Assembly: GCA_036824005.1 (NCBI GenBank)
Contig: DAITBA010000002.1
Coordinates: 124,001 to 188,000, forward strand
DNA: 64,000 nucleotides
Reading direction: 5' to 3'
Source: DAITBA01 sp036824005
Lineage (GTDB): Bacteria; Pseudomonadota; Gammaproteobacteria; Burkholderiales; Rhodocyclaceae
Every line of letters starts with the position of its first letter. Position 1 is the stretch's first letter. Of this stretch, positions 46,060 to 57,315 are shown in pieces. A model generated the notes under the pieces. That model searched no databases, was not told the origin of the DNA, and was given only the letters and a program-made list of their open reading frames with translations. A program made the translations under genes and the position numbers.

Positions 46060-46314
46060 ATGGCAGTCAGGATTCTCTATTTCGCGAGTTTGCGGGAGGC
46101 TTTGGGGCAGGCCCAGGAAGAGCTGACGCTGCCCGGGCAGATCAGCAACGTCGGCGAGTTGCGTGAGCACCTGTGCGCCCGCGGCGGCGACTGGCAGGCG
46201 TTGGCGGCGACGAAGAATCTGCGCATGGCGGTGAATCAAAAGATGGCCGACGGCGCCGCGCCGCTGCGCGACGGCGACGAAATCGCGTTCTTTCCGCCGG
46301 TGACGGGGGGCTGA
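46060..46314 (+). CDS. moaD: Molybdopterin synthase sulfur carrier subunit MoaD
   Basis: 84 residues with a ubiquitin-like fold and the required C-terminal Gly-Gly (FFPPVTGG), which is activated as a thiocarboxylate to sulfurate precursor Z. It ends one base before moaE starts, typical of the two subunits of one enzyme. Confidence 0.93.
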   Translation: MAVRILYFASLREALGQAQEELTLPGQISNVGELREHLCARGGDWQALAATKNLRMAVNQKMADGAAPLRDGDEIAFFPPVTGG

Positions 46315-46315
46315 G

Positions 46316-46795
46316 ATGCCGGTGCGCGTGCAGACCGAGGATTTCGACCTCGGCCGCGAGATCGACGCCATGATTCGCGGCAAGCTCGCCGTCGGCGCCG
46401 TGGCGAGCTTTGTCGGCCTGGTGCGCGACATGAACGATGGCGCCGGCATCAGCGAGATGACGCTCGAACACTATCCCGGCATGACCGAGGCCGCGCTTGA
46501 GGACATCGTTGCCCAGGCGCGCGGCCGCTGGGACGTGATGGACCTGCTCGTCATTCACCGTCACGGGCGGCTGCTGCCCGGCGACCGCATCGTTCTGGTG
46601 GTGGTCACCGGCGCCCACCGCGGCGAGGCCTTCGCCGCTTGTGAGTTCATCATGGACTATCTCAAGACGCAGGCGCCGTTCTGGAAGAAGGAAGTTACGC
46701 CCACCGGCACGCGCTGGGTGGAGGCACGCAGCAGCGACGACGAGGCGGCGCAGCGCTGGGCTGATTCGCCGAAGGGTCGGCAGCCCCTCCGGTAG
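46316..46795 (+). CDS. moaE: Molybdopterin synthase catalytic subunit MoaE
   Basis: 159 residues. GAVASFVGLVRDMNDG, LEHYPGMTEAALEDI, VIHRHGRLLPGDRIVLVVV and the late APFWKKE (catalytic lysines) identify MoaE, which with MoaD turns precursor Z into molybdopterin. It closes the mobB-moeA-moaD-moaE run; moaA, moaC and mobA are not in the window. Confidence 0.94.
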   Translation: MPVRVQTEDFDLGREIDAMIRGKLAVGAVASFVGLVRDMNDGAGISEMTLEHYPGMTEAALEDIVAQARGRWDVMDLLVIHRHGRLLPGDRIVLVVVTGAHRGEAFAACEFIMDYLKTQAPFWKKEVTPTGTRWVEARSSDDEAAQRWADSPKGRQPLR

Positions 46796-46837
46796 CAGGG
46801 ACTGCGAAGGGCGTTGCGCTCCGGAGATATTTTTCTC

Positions 46838-46907
46838 ACCACCAAGCACACCAAGGACACCAAGCGAATCTGTTTTTTCCTGGTGTCCTTGGTGTCCTCC
46901 GTGGTGA
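46838..46907. repeat. Dispersed palindromic repeat, diverged family A copy 4
   Basis: Left arm CACCAAGCACACCAAGGACA and right arm CTGGTGTCCTTGGTGTCCTC form an imperfect stem around a T-rich loop (46871-46876). The unit differs from CACAGAG, but the architecture and the convergent placement between moaE and the porin gene are the same. It probably serves as a bidirectional terminator. Confidence 0.7.
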
Positions 46908-46930
46908 CCTGCCTTTCAGGGCCTCGCCCT

Positions 46931-48142
46931 TCAAAACGCAAACTCGAAACGCACGCCGACAACGCTGGCGCTGGCCAGCGCCGGGTCACCGTGGTTGCGC
47001 AGAAACTGCACGGAAGGCTGGATTGCCAGCCAGTCCGTGACCACGGCCCGGTAGCTCACCTCCACTGAAAGCTCGGAACTCGGCGCGGGCTGGCCGGCCA
47101 GCCGCATCGCTTGTCGGAATTTGTCGCTGTTGCGCTCGGCGGCGACGCCGATACCGAATGCATCCCGGGGCCGGCTTGCCACCGGCCCGCGTACCGTGAT
47201 GCCGAAATTGGCGGCACGCCGGAACTGGTTGACATCCGCGTTGGCGATGCCGCCGCGCCAGAAGACATTCACTCCGCGCGCCTCGGACCAGCGTGCCGCA
47301 GGGTAGTCGAACAGCAGATAGACACCGGCATCCCGCCGCTTGACCGGATTGCCCTGCGCATCGGTGTCGAGGAGATCGTCGGCGCGAACCGTGTAACGCC
47401 ACGCGCCGAGCGAAATTTTGCCCGGTAGCCCACCCTCGGCCAACGACCGCCCGGCTTCGGCGATGAGCAGCGCGCCGTCGCCGGCCCGGAAGCGCACGTG
47501 GGTGCCGCGCGGATTGTCGGGATCGCCGGGCACGCCGTCGAACGCCGCTGCCTGGAAATACCACGGTTCCTGCGCCAGACGGGCGCGCAGCGCCAGGGAC
47601 GAAGTGGGAAAGATCGACGGGCCGTTCTTTCCTGTCTGAGCCAGCTCGGCGCCGGTGCCGAAGGTCGGGTGCAGGAACAGCGCCGAGGACTCGGTGGCAT
47701 AAAACTCGGCGTTCAGGTCGAGCAATCCGGCCAGGACGCGCAGCCGGTCGCCGAAGTACCCCTGTTCGATCCATGCCTGAAAAAGCTTGGTGGTGTTGGT
47801 GGCGACCTCGATGTTGTCGATGCCCTGGGCGGCGGCGATGTGGCTGTTGGGCTTGCCGCCGTGGTTGTTCAGCAAGTGGCCGAACAGACGCGTCGTATTG
47901 CCGCCGTCCGCGCTGCTGCGGGCGTAGCCCGCCTTGAGGTCGACGTTGCCGAGGACGCTGGAACGGCGCTCGGCATTGCGCAGCGTGGTATGGAGAAAAT
48001 CGAGCTTGTAGGTCAGCTCGATGGACCAAATTGCGGCGCGCGGGGGCTGCAGATCAGGCTGCGCCGTCTCGGAGGCGGCGCCGGCGGCACCCGGCAGCAA
48101 CATTTGAACCGCGACGATGGCCAGCACGGCGGCGCGGCGCAC
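46931..48142 (-). CDS. OprB-family carbohydrate-selective porin-like outer-membrane protein
   Basis: 403 residues with a signal peptide (to about residue 22, AGAA-S). Alternating beta-strand segments run throughout and the protein ends in phenylalanine (GVRFEFAF), as outer-membrane barrels do. HPTFGTGAELAQTGKNGPSIFPTSSLALRARLAQEPWYFQAAAFDG and FWRGGIANADVNQF resemble OprB porins. The start is GTG. It is downstream of the phasin but separated by a terminator hairpin, so probably its own unit. Confidence 0.75.
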   Translation of the reverse strand: MRRAAVLAIVAVQMLLPGAAGAASETAQPDLQPPRAAIWSIELTYKLDFLHTTLRNAERRSSVLGNVDLKAGYARSSADGGNTTRLFGHLLNNHGGKPNSHIAAAQGIDNIEVATNTTKLFQAWIEQGYFGDRLRVLAGLLDLNAEFYATESSALFLHPTFGTGAELAQTGKNGPSIFPTSSLALRARLAQEPWYFQAAAFDGVPGDPDNPRGTHVRFRAGDGALLIAEAGRSLAEGGLPGKISLGAWRYTVRADDLLDTDAQGNPVKRRDAGVYLLFDYPAARWSEARGVNVFWRGGIANADVNQFRRAANFGITVRGPVASRPRDAFGIGVAAERNSDKFRQAMRLAGQPAPSSELSVEVSYRAVVTDWLAIQPSVQFLRNHGDPALASASVVGVRFEFAF

Positions 48143-48196
48143 CGTCGGCGCGATGGTTCCGTCGGTCCGGTGTCTCGGACGGCTACCTGAAAACGA

Positions 48197-48231
48197 AACG
48201 CGGCGACCGATCTGGAATCGGTCGCCGCGTT
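48197..48231 (-). terminator. Intrinsic terminator after the phasin gene
   Basis: A perfect 15-bp stem (AACGCGGCGACCGAT with its complement) around a CTGGA loop. On the minus strand it is followed by TCGTTTTCAG, a short T-run. It lies 44 bp after the phasin stop and before the porin start, so it should end phasin transcription. Confidence 0.8.
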
Positions 48232-48274
48232 GATCCGACTTGATGACGTTACCCGAATGCGAAGCGGGCCGTCG

Positions 48275-48796
48275 TTACTTCCCCTTCTTGGCCCCGGTCG
48301 CCTGGGCGGCCATGTTGGTGAAGGTGCTGAACGCGTCGCCGGAAGCCTTGGTGATCTGGTCGAAGGCCGACTGCGCCGTCTGCATCGCCGCCTGGAAGGC
48401 GTCGGTGGCGCCGTGGCTGCTCACCGGCATGCCGGTGAGCACCTTCTGAAACGCGTCCATAATCTCCTTGCTGCCGCTGGTAAGCTGCTGGCTGACCATG
48501 CGGCCGAACTCGGCCTGGGTCTCGGTCGTAATCTCCGCGATCTCCCGCGCGCACGAGAGCATCTTTTCGGTGGTCTCCTGGGCGAACTGCGTACGCAAAG
48601 TCATCATCGTCTGCGGGTCCTTCGCTTCGGCCAGCGCCTTGGCATTGTGCACGCCTTTTTCGAACAGCGACTTCGCCGTATCGACCTGCATCTGCATGAT
48701 CCGTTGCGAGTTTTCGATCGACATCTGCGCCAGGCGCATGGCCGCATCGAGGTTCTTGCGCTGCAGTTCGTTGAATTGATCCTGTTTCATCGTCAT
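48275..48796 (-). CDS. phaP: Phasin family protein
   Basis: 173 residues, largely helical and amphipathic with many Gln, Met and Ala, and no signal peptide. The pattern FNELQRKNLDAAMRLAQMSIENSQRIM..VDTAKSLFEKG followed by a long helix fits the Phasin_2 family, which coats polyhydroxyalkanoate granules. GGGAGGA precedes the ATG. It indicates PHA storage, although no phaC, phaA or phaB is in the window. Confidence 0.87.
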   Translation of the reverse strand: MTMKQDQFNELQRKNLDAAMRLAQMSIENSQRIMQMQVDTAKSLFEKGVHNAKALAEAKDPQTMMTLRTQFAQETTEKMLSCAREIAEITTETQAEFGRMVSQQLTSGSKEIMDAFQKVLTGMPVSSHGATDAFQAAMQTAQSAFDQITKASGDAFSTFTNMAAQATGAKKGK

Positions 48797-48960
48797 GCCA
48801 TCCTCCCTGAGAAAAGTCGTCTGACCGGAACCGCCATATTTAAGGCTAGCACAACACGGGAGGTTGTGACAAAGCAGACGTCAGACGCCGCCATCCCGGC
48901 CAAGGGCCGCGCCGGGCGCCGCCGGGCAGCCGTTCGAATCCGGCAAGGCGCACGGATGTC

Positions 48961-48989
48961 CTTGAAATGCCGGGGCCTAGCCCCATTTA
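48961..48989 (+). promoter_or_regulatory. Sigma-32 (RpoH) heat-shock promoter of clpB
   Basis: CTTGAAA (48961-48967) and CCCCATTTA (48981-48989) are separated by 13 bases, essentially the RpoH consensus. It lies 32 bp before the clpB ATG, giving a short leader with the ribosome site GGGAG at about 49007. Heat-shock control is the established mode for clpB. Confidence 0.85.
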
Positions 48990-49021
48990 CCAGTCGAACG
49001 CGACTCCGGGAGCCGATCTTC

Positions 49022-51604
<2,583 letters not shown>

Positions 51605-51611
51605 CGGCACG

Positions 51612-51665
51612 GTAGGGTGCGCTTGCGCACCTTCCGCTGAGTGTCGGTGCGCAAGCGCACCCTAC
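51612..51665. repeat. Inverted pair of GTAGGGTGCGCTTGCGCACC repeats, family B
   Basis: GTAGGGTGCGCTTGCGCACC (51612-51631) is followed after 14 bases by its exact complement (51646-51665), making a 20-bp perfect stem. It lies in the convergent gap between clpB and the small Cys-rich gene, so it is well placed as a two-way terminator. Confidence 0.85.
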
Positions 51666-51685
51666 TGAACTGCTCGGTTCCGGGA

Positions 51686-51898
51686 TCAGAACGGCAGGCG
51701 CCGCCGCGGCGCCGGCGTTTTGTTCGTGCTCGCTTTCTGCTTCTCGGCGCGCACCGGCTTGCGCGGGATGCCGGTCTCATCCTTGGCGAACACGTAGCGG
51801 CCGTGCAGCACGCAGCCGCGCATGCCCGGATCGCAGCGCGCGCCCTGCACGCGCATGCAGATGCCATCGACATCGTGCGGGCAGCTCCAGGAACTCAT
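51686..51898 (-). CDS. Small Cys-rich conserved hypothetical protein
   Basis: 70 residues beginning MSSWSCPHDVDGICMRVQGARCDPGMRGCVLHGRYVF, with four cysteines (6, 14, 22, 29) and two nearby histidines in the first 32 residues, and a Lys/Arg/Pro-rich tail. I recall such short proteins as conserved in betaproteobacteria but know no function; metal binding is plausible. It follows plsB on the same strand, separated by repeats. TATACT on the minus strand at 51934-51929 may be its -10. Confidence 0.65.
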   Translation of the reverse strand: MSSWSCPHDVDGICMRVQGARCDPGMRGCVLHGRYVFAKDETGIPRKPVRAEKQKASTNKTPAPRRRLPF

Positions 51899-51953
51899 CG
51901 GTCATTCGCTCGGACAGGACGATGCGTCAGTATAACCTTTGCCCCCCTTCCGC

Positions 51954-52046
51954 GTAGGGTGCGCTCGCGCACCATCGACCGCCCCAGACCGCGTAGGGTG
52001 CGCTTGCGCACCACACGTCTGTTGTCGGTGCGCAAGCGCACCCTAC
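51954..52046. repeat. Three further family B repeats at the plsB 3' end
   Basis: Copies at 51954-51973 (GTAGGGTGCGCTCGCGCACC), 51993-52012 and, inverted, 52027-52046. The last contains the plsB stop codon at 52043-52045. Copies two and three can form a stem like the 51612-51665 pair. Confidence 0.85.
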
Positions 52047-54550
52047 TTCTTCTGCGTGGCGCGGACGATGTCCGTCTCGGACATCTGGGTGACATGGGCG
52101 ATGGCCCGTCGCACCTCGTCGGAGAGCAGGAAGGCGGCGTCGTCGGCGCTGCTGTCGAGCAGCGGCGGGAAGTGCAGCTTGTCGTCCTGCTCGCGCGTCA
52201 GACCGATCGCGCCCAGCGTGGCGATGATGCCGCGGAACGCCGCGCGATCGAAGAACTCCGGTCCCGCGCCCTCGTGCAGGTAGGCAAGCCGCTGGCCGAG
52301 CAGCACGCAGCAATCCTCCAGCAGCGACGCCGACAGTGTGCCGGGGCCGAAGCGTCCGAGCGTCGCGACGACGATGAAGTAACGCTCCAGCGGCTGGCGC
52401 ACGGCCTGGGCGAGCGTATGCAGGACGAGGGATTCGCGCTCGGCCGGCGCCGGCGCGGCGACCCACAGGCCGCGCTCGCGCACCAGGTTCAGGCGCAGGA
52501 AAAGATCGATGTAAGCCTGCAGGCGCTGCTCCAGCGCCTCCTCGGGCAGCGACAGGAACAGTTCCGAGCGCAGGAAGGGATAGAGCCGGCGCGCGATCTC
52601 CAGCAGTCGCCGCGGCTCGATATGCTCGTTCTGCGCCACCAGGCAGGCGATCAGCGCCGGCAGCGCGAAGGCGTGCAGCACGTTGTTGCGGAAATAGGTC
52701 AGCAGCACTGCCTGGCGCTCGGGCACGCGCACGATGTCGCCCAGCGGATGGGCGATGCGCTCGACGATGCCCAGCCCCTGCACGTAGCCGATCACCGTCG
52801 TGCCGTCCAGCTCGGTGAGTTGCTGGCGCGCGGAGTAGGGCACCTCGGTGAGCAGTAGCTTGAGCAGATCGATCTGTTGCGCCAGGTGGGCGGCGTCCAT
52901 GGCGTGGCGTGGCGCGCCGAGGATGGCCACGGCGAGCAGGTTCACGGGATTGACCACCAGCGCGTCGTTGATGCGCGTGACAATGGCATTGGCCAGCGCC
53001 GCTACCGCGCGATACCGGTCTACCTCGCGCTCCTCGTCCGGCAGCGAGTCCGACTCGCGCCACGCCGGCCACTGCCGATCGAGAAATGCCTGCAAGGCCA
53101 ACGGCTCGCCGAAGTTCACGTGCACCTGGCCGAAGCGCCGGCGCAGATCCCGGATGGAGCGCAGGATGCGCCACACCGATTCCTTCTTCTTCGGCTGGCC
53201 GGAAAGCTCGGCAATGTAGGTGTCGCCCTCGATCAGTTGCTCGTAGCCGAGATAGACCGGCACGAACACCATCGGCCGCTTGATGCCGCGCAAGTAACTC
53301 GCCAGCGTCATCGCCAGGATGCCTGCCCGCGGCGCCAGCATGCGTCCGGTGCGGCTGCGCCCGGCCTCGACGAAGTACTCGATGGGAAAGCCGCGCGCGA
53401 TGATGGCGTGCAGATACTCGGCGAACACCGCGCCGTAGAGCGGATCGTCCTTGAAGCTGCGGCGCAGGAAGAAGGCGCCGCCCCGGCGCAGCAACCCTCC
53501 CACCACCGGCATGTTCAGGTTGTCGCCGGCGGCCACGTGGGGCGGCTGCAGCCCGCGGTGATAGACGACATAAGACAGCAGCAGGTAGTCGATATGGCTG
53601 CGATGGCAGGGCACGTAGATCAGCTCGGCGCCGCTGGCCACCGCGGCCACGTCCTCGAAACGGTGCACCTCGACGCCGCCGTAGATGCGGTTCCACAGCC
53701 CGGTCAGCGCCAGGTCGTAGGCGCGCAGGAAGGCGTAGGAGTAGTGCGAGGCGATGCCGTAGCCGATGCGCCGCGCCAGCAGCTCCGTCTGGGCGCGCGT
53801 CATGCCCTTGCGCTGCGCCTCTTCGGCAATCGCCTGGCGCACCGGCTCGGCGGCGATGATGTCGTTCAGCAGCGTCTGCCGGTGCGACAGGTTCGGCCCT
53901 ACGGCCGCCTCGCGCTCGCGCCGGAACTCCGAGCGCAGCAGGCGCGCCACGCGGCGCAGCGTTGTGCGCGCGTCCAGCCCGTCGGCATGGGCGGCATCCA
54001 CCAGCTCGCGCAGCGATATCGGCTCGCCGAACCTGATCAGCGTATCGCGCCCGTGCAGGCCAAGGCGCACCAGTTGCCGGAACACGCCGGGCACCACCCA
54101 GGTGTCGGCGAACAGCGCCCGCAGGATGGACTCCTGCTTCTGCGGCGCCCGGCCCCAGAAAATGCTCACCGGCACGATCTGCAGTTCCAGCAACGGATCG
54201 CGTCGCGCCGCCGCCACCAGCCGCTCCAGCCGTTTGGAATACTCGTAGGGATTGGGCTTGAGCGGCGAGGGCTGGCCGCTGCGCGTGAGGAAAAAGAAGC
54301 TGCTGCGCTCGCCCGGCGTGCCCAGCGCCAGGGGCTTCAGCGGTCGCGGCAGGTCGAGCTGCGCGCACGCCTGCTCCAGCACGAGCAGCGCCGAAAGCTG
54401 GCGGATCTGCAGCGCATAGCACACCGGGCGCGTCGGATCGAAGGACGGCGCCTGCGCCGCCGCCGGCACCGTGGTGAAGCGCACCACCCGGCGCAGCAGC
54501 CAGTGCAGCAGCGGAAAGAAGAAACGGGCGAAACCGAGTTTTTCGAACAC
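52043..54550 (-). CDS. plsB: Glycerol-3-phosphate acyltransferase
   Basis: 835 residues, as for the large proteobacterial PlsB that makes lysophosphatidate at the inner membrane. The acyltransferase block I is CHRSHIDYLLL (catalytic His316 and Asp321), with FVEAGRSRTGRM, PVYLGYEQLIEGDTY and other glycerol-phosphate-binding blocks following. The N-terminus (MFEKLGFARFFFPLLHWLLRR) is membrane-associating. The TAG stop falls inside a family B repeat. Confidence 0.94.
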   Translation of the reverse strand: MFEKLGFARFFFPLLHWLLRRVVRFTTVPAAAQAPSFDPTRPVCYALQIRQLSALLVLEQACAQLDLPRPLKPLALGTPGERSSFFFLTRSGQPSPLKPNPYEYSKRLERLVAAARRDPLLELQIVPVSIFWGRAPQKQESILRALFADTWVVPGVFRQLVRLGLHGRDTLIRFGEPISLRELVDAAHADGLDARTTLRRVARLLRSEFRREREAAVGPNLSHRQTLLNDIIAAEPVRQAIAEEAQRKGMTRAQTELLARRIGYGIASHYSYAFLRAYDLALTGLWNRIYGGVEVHRFEDVAAVASGAELIYVPCHRSHIDYLLLSYVVYHRGLQPPHVAAGDNLNMPVVGGLLRRGGAFFLRRSFKDDPLYGAVFAEYLHAIIARGFPIEYFVEAGRSRTGRMLAPRAGILAMTLASYLRGIKRPMVFVPVYLGYEQLIEGDTYIAELSGQPKKKESVWRILRSIRDLRRRFGQVHVNFGEPLALQAFLDRQWPAWRESDSLPDEEREVDRYRAVAALANAIVTRINDALVVNPVNLLAVAILGAPRHAMDAAHLAQQIDLLKLLLTEVPYSARQQLTELDGTTVIGYVQGLGIVERIAHPLGDIVRVPERQAVLLTYFRNNVLHAFALPALIACLVAQNEHIEPRRLLEIARRLYPFLRSELFLSLPEEALEQRLQAYIDLFLRLNLVRERGLWVAAPAPAERESLVLHTLAQAVRQPLERYFIVVATLGRFGPGTLSASLLEDCCVLLGQRLAYLHEGAGPEFFDRAAFRGIIATLGAIGLTREQDDKLHFPPLLDSSADDAAFLLSDEVRRAIAHVTQMSETDIVRATQKK

Positions 54551-54685
54551 CGTGGGATAGCTTGTGGTTTTTGTCGGGCAGGTGGGAGTTTACCGCGGCG
54601 CGTGTTTCAGGCGGGCGAAGGAGGGATGCCCCCACAAGCATCACGGTGTTATGATACTAAAACGTTAAGATGTCTTGGAGGCCAC

Positions 54686-54919
54686 ATGGCTCGCGACGCC
54701 GTTCGTTCAACGCTCTATATCGATCCGACGCTGCACCGGGCTCTGCGGCTCAAGGCCGCCAGCGCTCATCGCAGCATGTCCGAGATCGTCAACGATGCCA
54801 TACGCGCCGCCTTGCGCGAGGACGAGGAAGATCTTGCCGCGTTCGGGAAGCGTGCCCGCGAAAAGTCGCTCAGCTACGAGGAATTCCTGGCCAAGCTGAA
54901 AGCCGATGGCACGCTATGA
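54686..54919 (+). CDS. Ribbon-helix-helix antitoxin
   Basis: 77 residues. RSTLYIDPTLHRALRLKAASAHRSMSEIVNDAIRAAL is a CopG/RHH fold: an N-terminal beta strand that reads DNA, then two helices. The acidic C-terminal tail probably wraps the toxin. TTGGAGG precedes the ATG. Its stop overlaps the toxin gene by 14 bp. A -10-like TATGAT lies at 54650-54655. TTATGATAC and TTAAGATGT nearby could be direct-repeat operator halves for autorepression, which is inference. Confidence 0.85.
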   Translation: MARDAVRSTLYIDPTLHRALRLKAASAHRSMSEIVNDAIRAALREDEEDLAAFGKRAREKSLSYEEFLAKLKADGTL

Positions 54920-55169
54920 GCTGAGGTTCAAGGCGTCCGTGGCCAAGGATCTGCGGGACATTCCGCGCGCGGACGTGCGCCGCATTCTCGCTCACATCGA
55001 AACCCTGCGCGACGATCCGCGCCCGCCGGGCGCCGAGAAGCTTTCCGCGCAGGAGCGCTACCGCTTGCGGCAAGGCAACTACCGCATTCTCTATACCGTC
55101 TCGGATGCCGGGGTAGTGGTCGAAATCGTTAAGGTCGGGCATCGACGCGAGGCGTATCGCGAGCCGTAG
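54906..55169 (+). CDS. RelE/ParE-family toxin
   Basis: 87 residues: RYELRFKASVAKDLRDIPRADVRRILAHIETL, then ...YRLRQGNYRILYTVSDAGVVVEIVKVGHRREAYR, the standard RelE/ParE fold with the GxYRIxY and VxHRREAYR motifs. RelE types cut mRNA on the ribosome; ParE types poison gyrase. The conserved HRREAY favours RelE. It overlaps the antitoxin and precedes the restriction locus. Confidence 0.88.
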   Translation: MARYELRFKASVAKDLRDIPRADVRRILAHIETLRDDPRPPGAEKLSAQERYRLRQGNYRILYTVSDAGVVVEIVKVGHRREAYREP

Positions 55170-55669
55170 TCGGTCGCCTCAGCCCGCTGTTATGCCCCTC
55201 TCATCAAATGGTATCCTTGCCGTGTCCGGACAAGACCAAGCCCATGGCCGCACAGGAACAGGACGCGAGAAGGGAGATCGACACGCTGCTGGCCGCCGCC
55301 GGCTGGGCGGTGCAGGACGTCGCCGCCGCCGACATCCACGCCGCGCGCGGTGTCGCGCTGCGGGAGTTCGCACTGGCTGACGGCTTTGGCTTCGCCGACT
55401 ACCTGCTCTATGCGGATGGCAAAGCCGCGGGCGTGATCGAAGCCAAGAAGCAGGGTGCCACCCTCACCGGCGTCGAAATCCAGTCCGCCCGCTATGCCCA
55501 GGGCCTGCCCGCGAACCTCCCCGCCTGGCGCCGGCCGCTACCCTTCCTCTACGAATCCACCGGCGCCGAGACCCATTTCACCAACGGCCTCGACCCCGAG
55601 CCGCGCGCCCGCAACGTCTTCGCCTTCCACCGGCCCGAAACCTTGCGCGCGTGGCTCACCGCAGCCCCC

Positions 55670-55692
55670 GTAGGAGCGACGCCAGTCGCGAC
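55670..55692 (+). repeat. In-frame GTAGGAGCG palindrome 1 in hsdR, family C
   Basis: GTAGGAGCGACGCCAGTCGC(GAC), translated V-G-A-T-P-V-A-T from hsdR codon 155. Resembles the widespread GTAGGAGCGGCC..GGCCGCGA intergenic repeats. Confidence 0.75.
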
Positions 55693-56176
55693 CCAAGCCG
55701 CCCACGAACTGTCCGCCCCCTACGACCTCGGCACCTTCCTCCACCGCGTGCGCCACATGCCGCCGCTGGTCACCGAGTGGGGCGACCACAAGCTCTGGCC
55801 CGCCCAGATCACCGCCATCCGCAACCTGGAAGCCAGCCTCGCCAAGAACAAACCGCGCGCGCTGATCCAGATGGCCACGGGTTCGGGCAAGACCTTCACC
55901 GCCATCAGCTTCATCTACCGGCTCATCAAGTACGCCGGCGCGCGGCGCGTGCTTTTCCTGGTAGACCGCGGCAACCTCGGCCGGCAGACCAAGAAGGAGT
56001 TCGACCAGTACGTCAGCCCGGTGAACAACTACAAATTCGGCGAGGAATACATCGTCCAGCACCTCACCAGCAACAACCTCGACACCACCGCGCGCGTCTG
56101 CATCGCCACCATCCAGCGCATGTACTCGATGCTCAAGGGCCGCGAGCTGCCCGAGGAAGACGACGAAGTGTCGTAT

Positions 56177-56200
56177 GTAGGAGCGCCCCTGGGCGCGACC
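56177..56200 (+). repeat. In-frame GTAGGAGCG palindrome 2 in hsdR, family C
   Basis: GTAGGAGCGCCCCTGGGCGC(GACC), translated V-G-A-P-L-G-A-T, starting exactly at a codon boundary in the same phase as the other two copies. Confidence 0.75.
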
Positions 56201-56345
56201 ATCGAGCCCATCGACTACAACCCGCAATACCCCATCGAAACCTTCGACATCATCGTCACCGACGAGGCGCACCGCTCCATCTACAACCTGTGGCGCCAGG
56301 TGCTGGAGTACTTCGACGCCCACCTGATCGGCCTGACCGCCACGC

Positions 56346-56430
56346 CCAACTCGGGAAGTGCCGCAGAGCCTTCGCGAGCAGCCCCGAGCGCGAGGAGCCG
56401 CGCAGCGAGGGCCGAGACATACCGAGTTGG
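56346..56430. repeat. Inverted-repeat-bounded insertion after the hsdR TATP motif
   Basis: CCAACTCGG (56346-56354) and CCGAGTTGG (56422-56430) are perfect 9-bp inverted repeats around 67 bases of GC-rich sequence. The segment and about 60 further bases interrupt the place where the family goes directly from LTATP to KQTFGFFN. No open frame of its own. Confidence 0.65.
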
Positions 56431-57076
56431 TAGGCGAGGCCCGAGCGAGCACGCGACGACGCGATCGCGGCGCGCAGTAGGCTATGCGGTGCTTCCCAAG
56501 CAGACCTTCGGCTTCTTCAACCACAGCCTGGCGATGGAGTACGGCCCTCATTGGCAACTGAGGCAGGCGGTGGCCGACGGTGTGAACGTGAACTACGCGC
56601 CCGAGGAACTGGACCGCAGCGTGCAGACGCCCGACCAGATCCGCACCATCGCGCGCACGCTGCGCGACCGCTGGCAGACCGACCTCTTTCCGCAGCGGCA
56701 GGAGCTGCCCAAGACGCTGGTCTTCGCCAAGGACGACAACCACGCCGAGGCCATCGTGCACAACTTCGAGGCCTTCATCGCCCAGCACCGCGACGAGATC
56801 ACCGCGCTGCAAATCCTCTACAACCGTCCGACCAAGGCGCCGCTCAAGTTCGATGACCTGAAGGCGCTGGCCGACACGCTGCAGGCCCCGCCGCACCTGT
56901 GGACCGAAAGCCAGCTCTGGCAGGCCTATGCCGCGCTGGACCAGAGCAAGGTGAAGGGTGCGAGCCGCCGCCGCATCCTCACCGACCTCGTCTCACTGGT
57001 GCGCTACGCGATGCACCAGGAGAACGAGCTGGTGCCCTACCCCGAGAAAGTCATGACCAACTTCCGCGCCTGGCTT

Positions 57077-57100
57077 GTAGGAGCGGCCCACGGCCGCGAC
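57077..57100 (+). repeat. In-frame GTAGGAGCG palindrome 3 in hsdR, family C
   Basis: GTAGGAGCGGCCCACGGCCG(CGAC), translated V-G-A-A-H-G-R-D. This copy is closest to the common repeat consensus. It lies in the C-terminal domain portion. Confidence 0.75.
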
Positions 57101-57315
57101 AAACCCCTCACCGACGAACAACTCTGGTGGCTGGAGAAGATGGCCGAGCACATCGCCTCCAACCTCGGCATCGAGCCCGAGGACTTCAGCTACGCGCCCT
57201 TCGACCAGCGCGGCGGGCTGGGCAAGGTGCATCAGCTCTTCGGCGCGGACCTTCCCGGCGTCCTCGCATCGCTCAACGAGGCCCTCGCGGCATAAAATCC
57301 GGTATGGAGGCCACC

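Larger units (their letters stand above)
55208..57295 (+). pseudogene. hsdR: Type I restriction subunit hsdR, rearranged major piece
   Basis: An open frame of 695 codons (alternative start 55244). The nuclease region (FADYLLYADGKAAGVIEAKK) and helicase domain 1 (MATGSGKTFTA; TDEAHRS; GLTATPN) are present. After GLTATPN about 43 foreign codons follow, including a 9-bp inverted repeat. Relative to the second piece, 47 codons are missing between NVNY and APEELDRS. After NHAEAIV the frame jumps straight to the C-terminal domain, losing the rest of helicase domain 2. Three short palindromes are inserted in frame. All changes keep the frame. Restriction activity is very unlikely. Confidence 0.85.

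Noticed and set aside
52877..54685. Long plus-strand open frame running into the antitoxin gene
   Set aside because: It is antisense to plsB. Only the last 77 codons, after a ribosome site, encode a recognisable protein.
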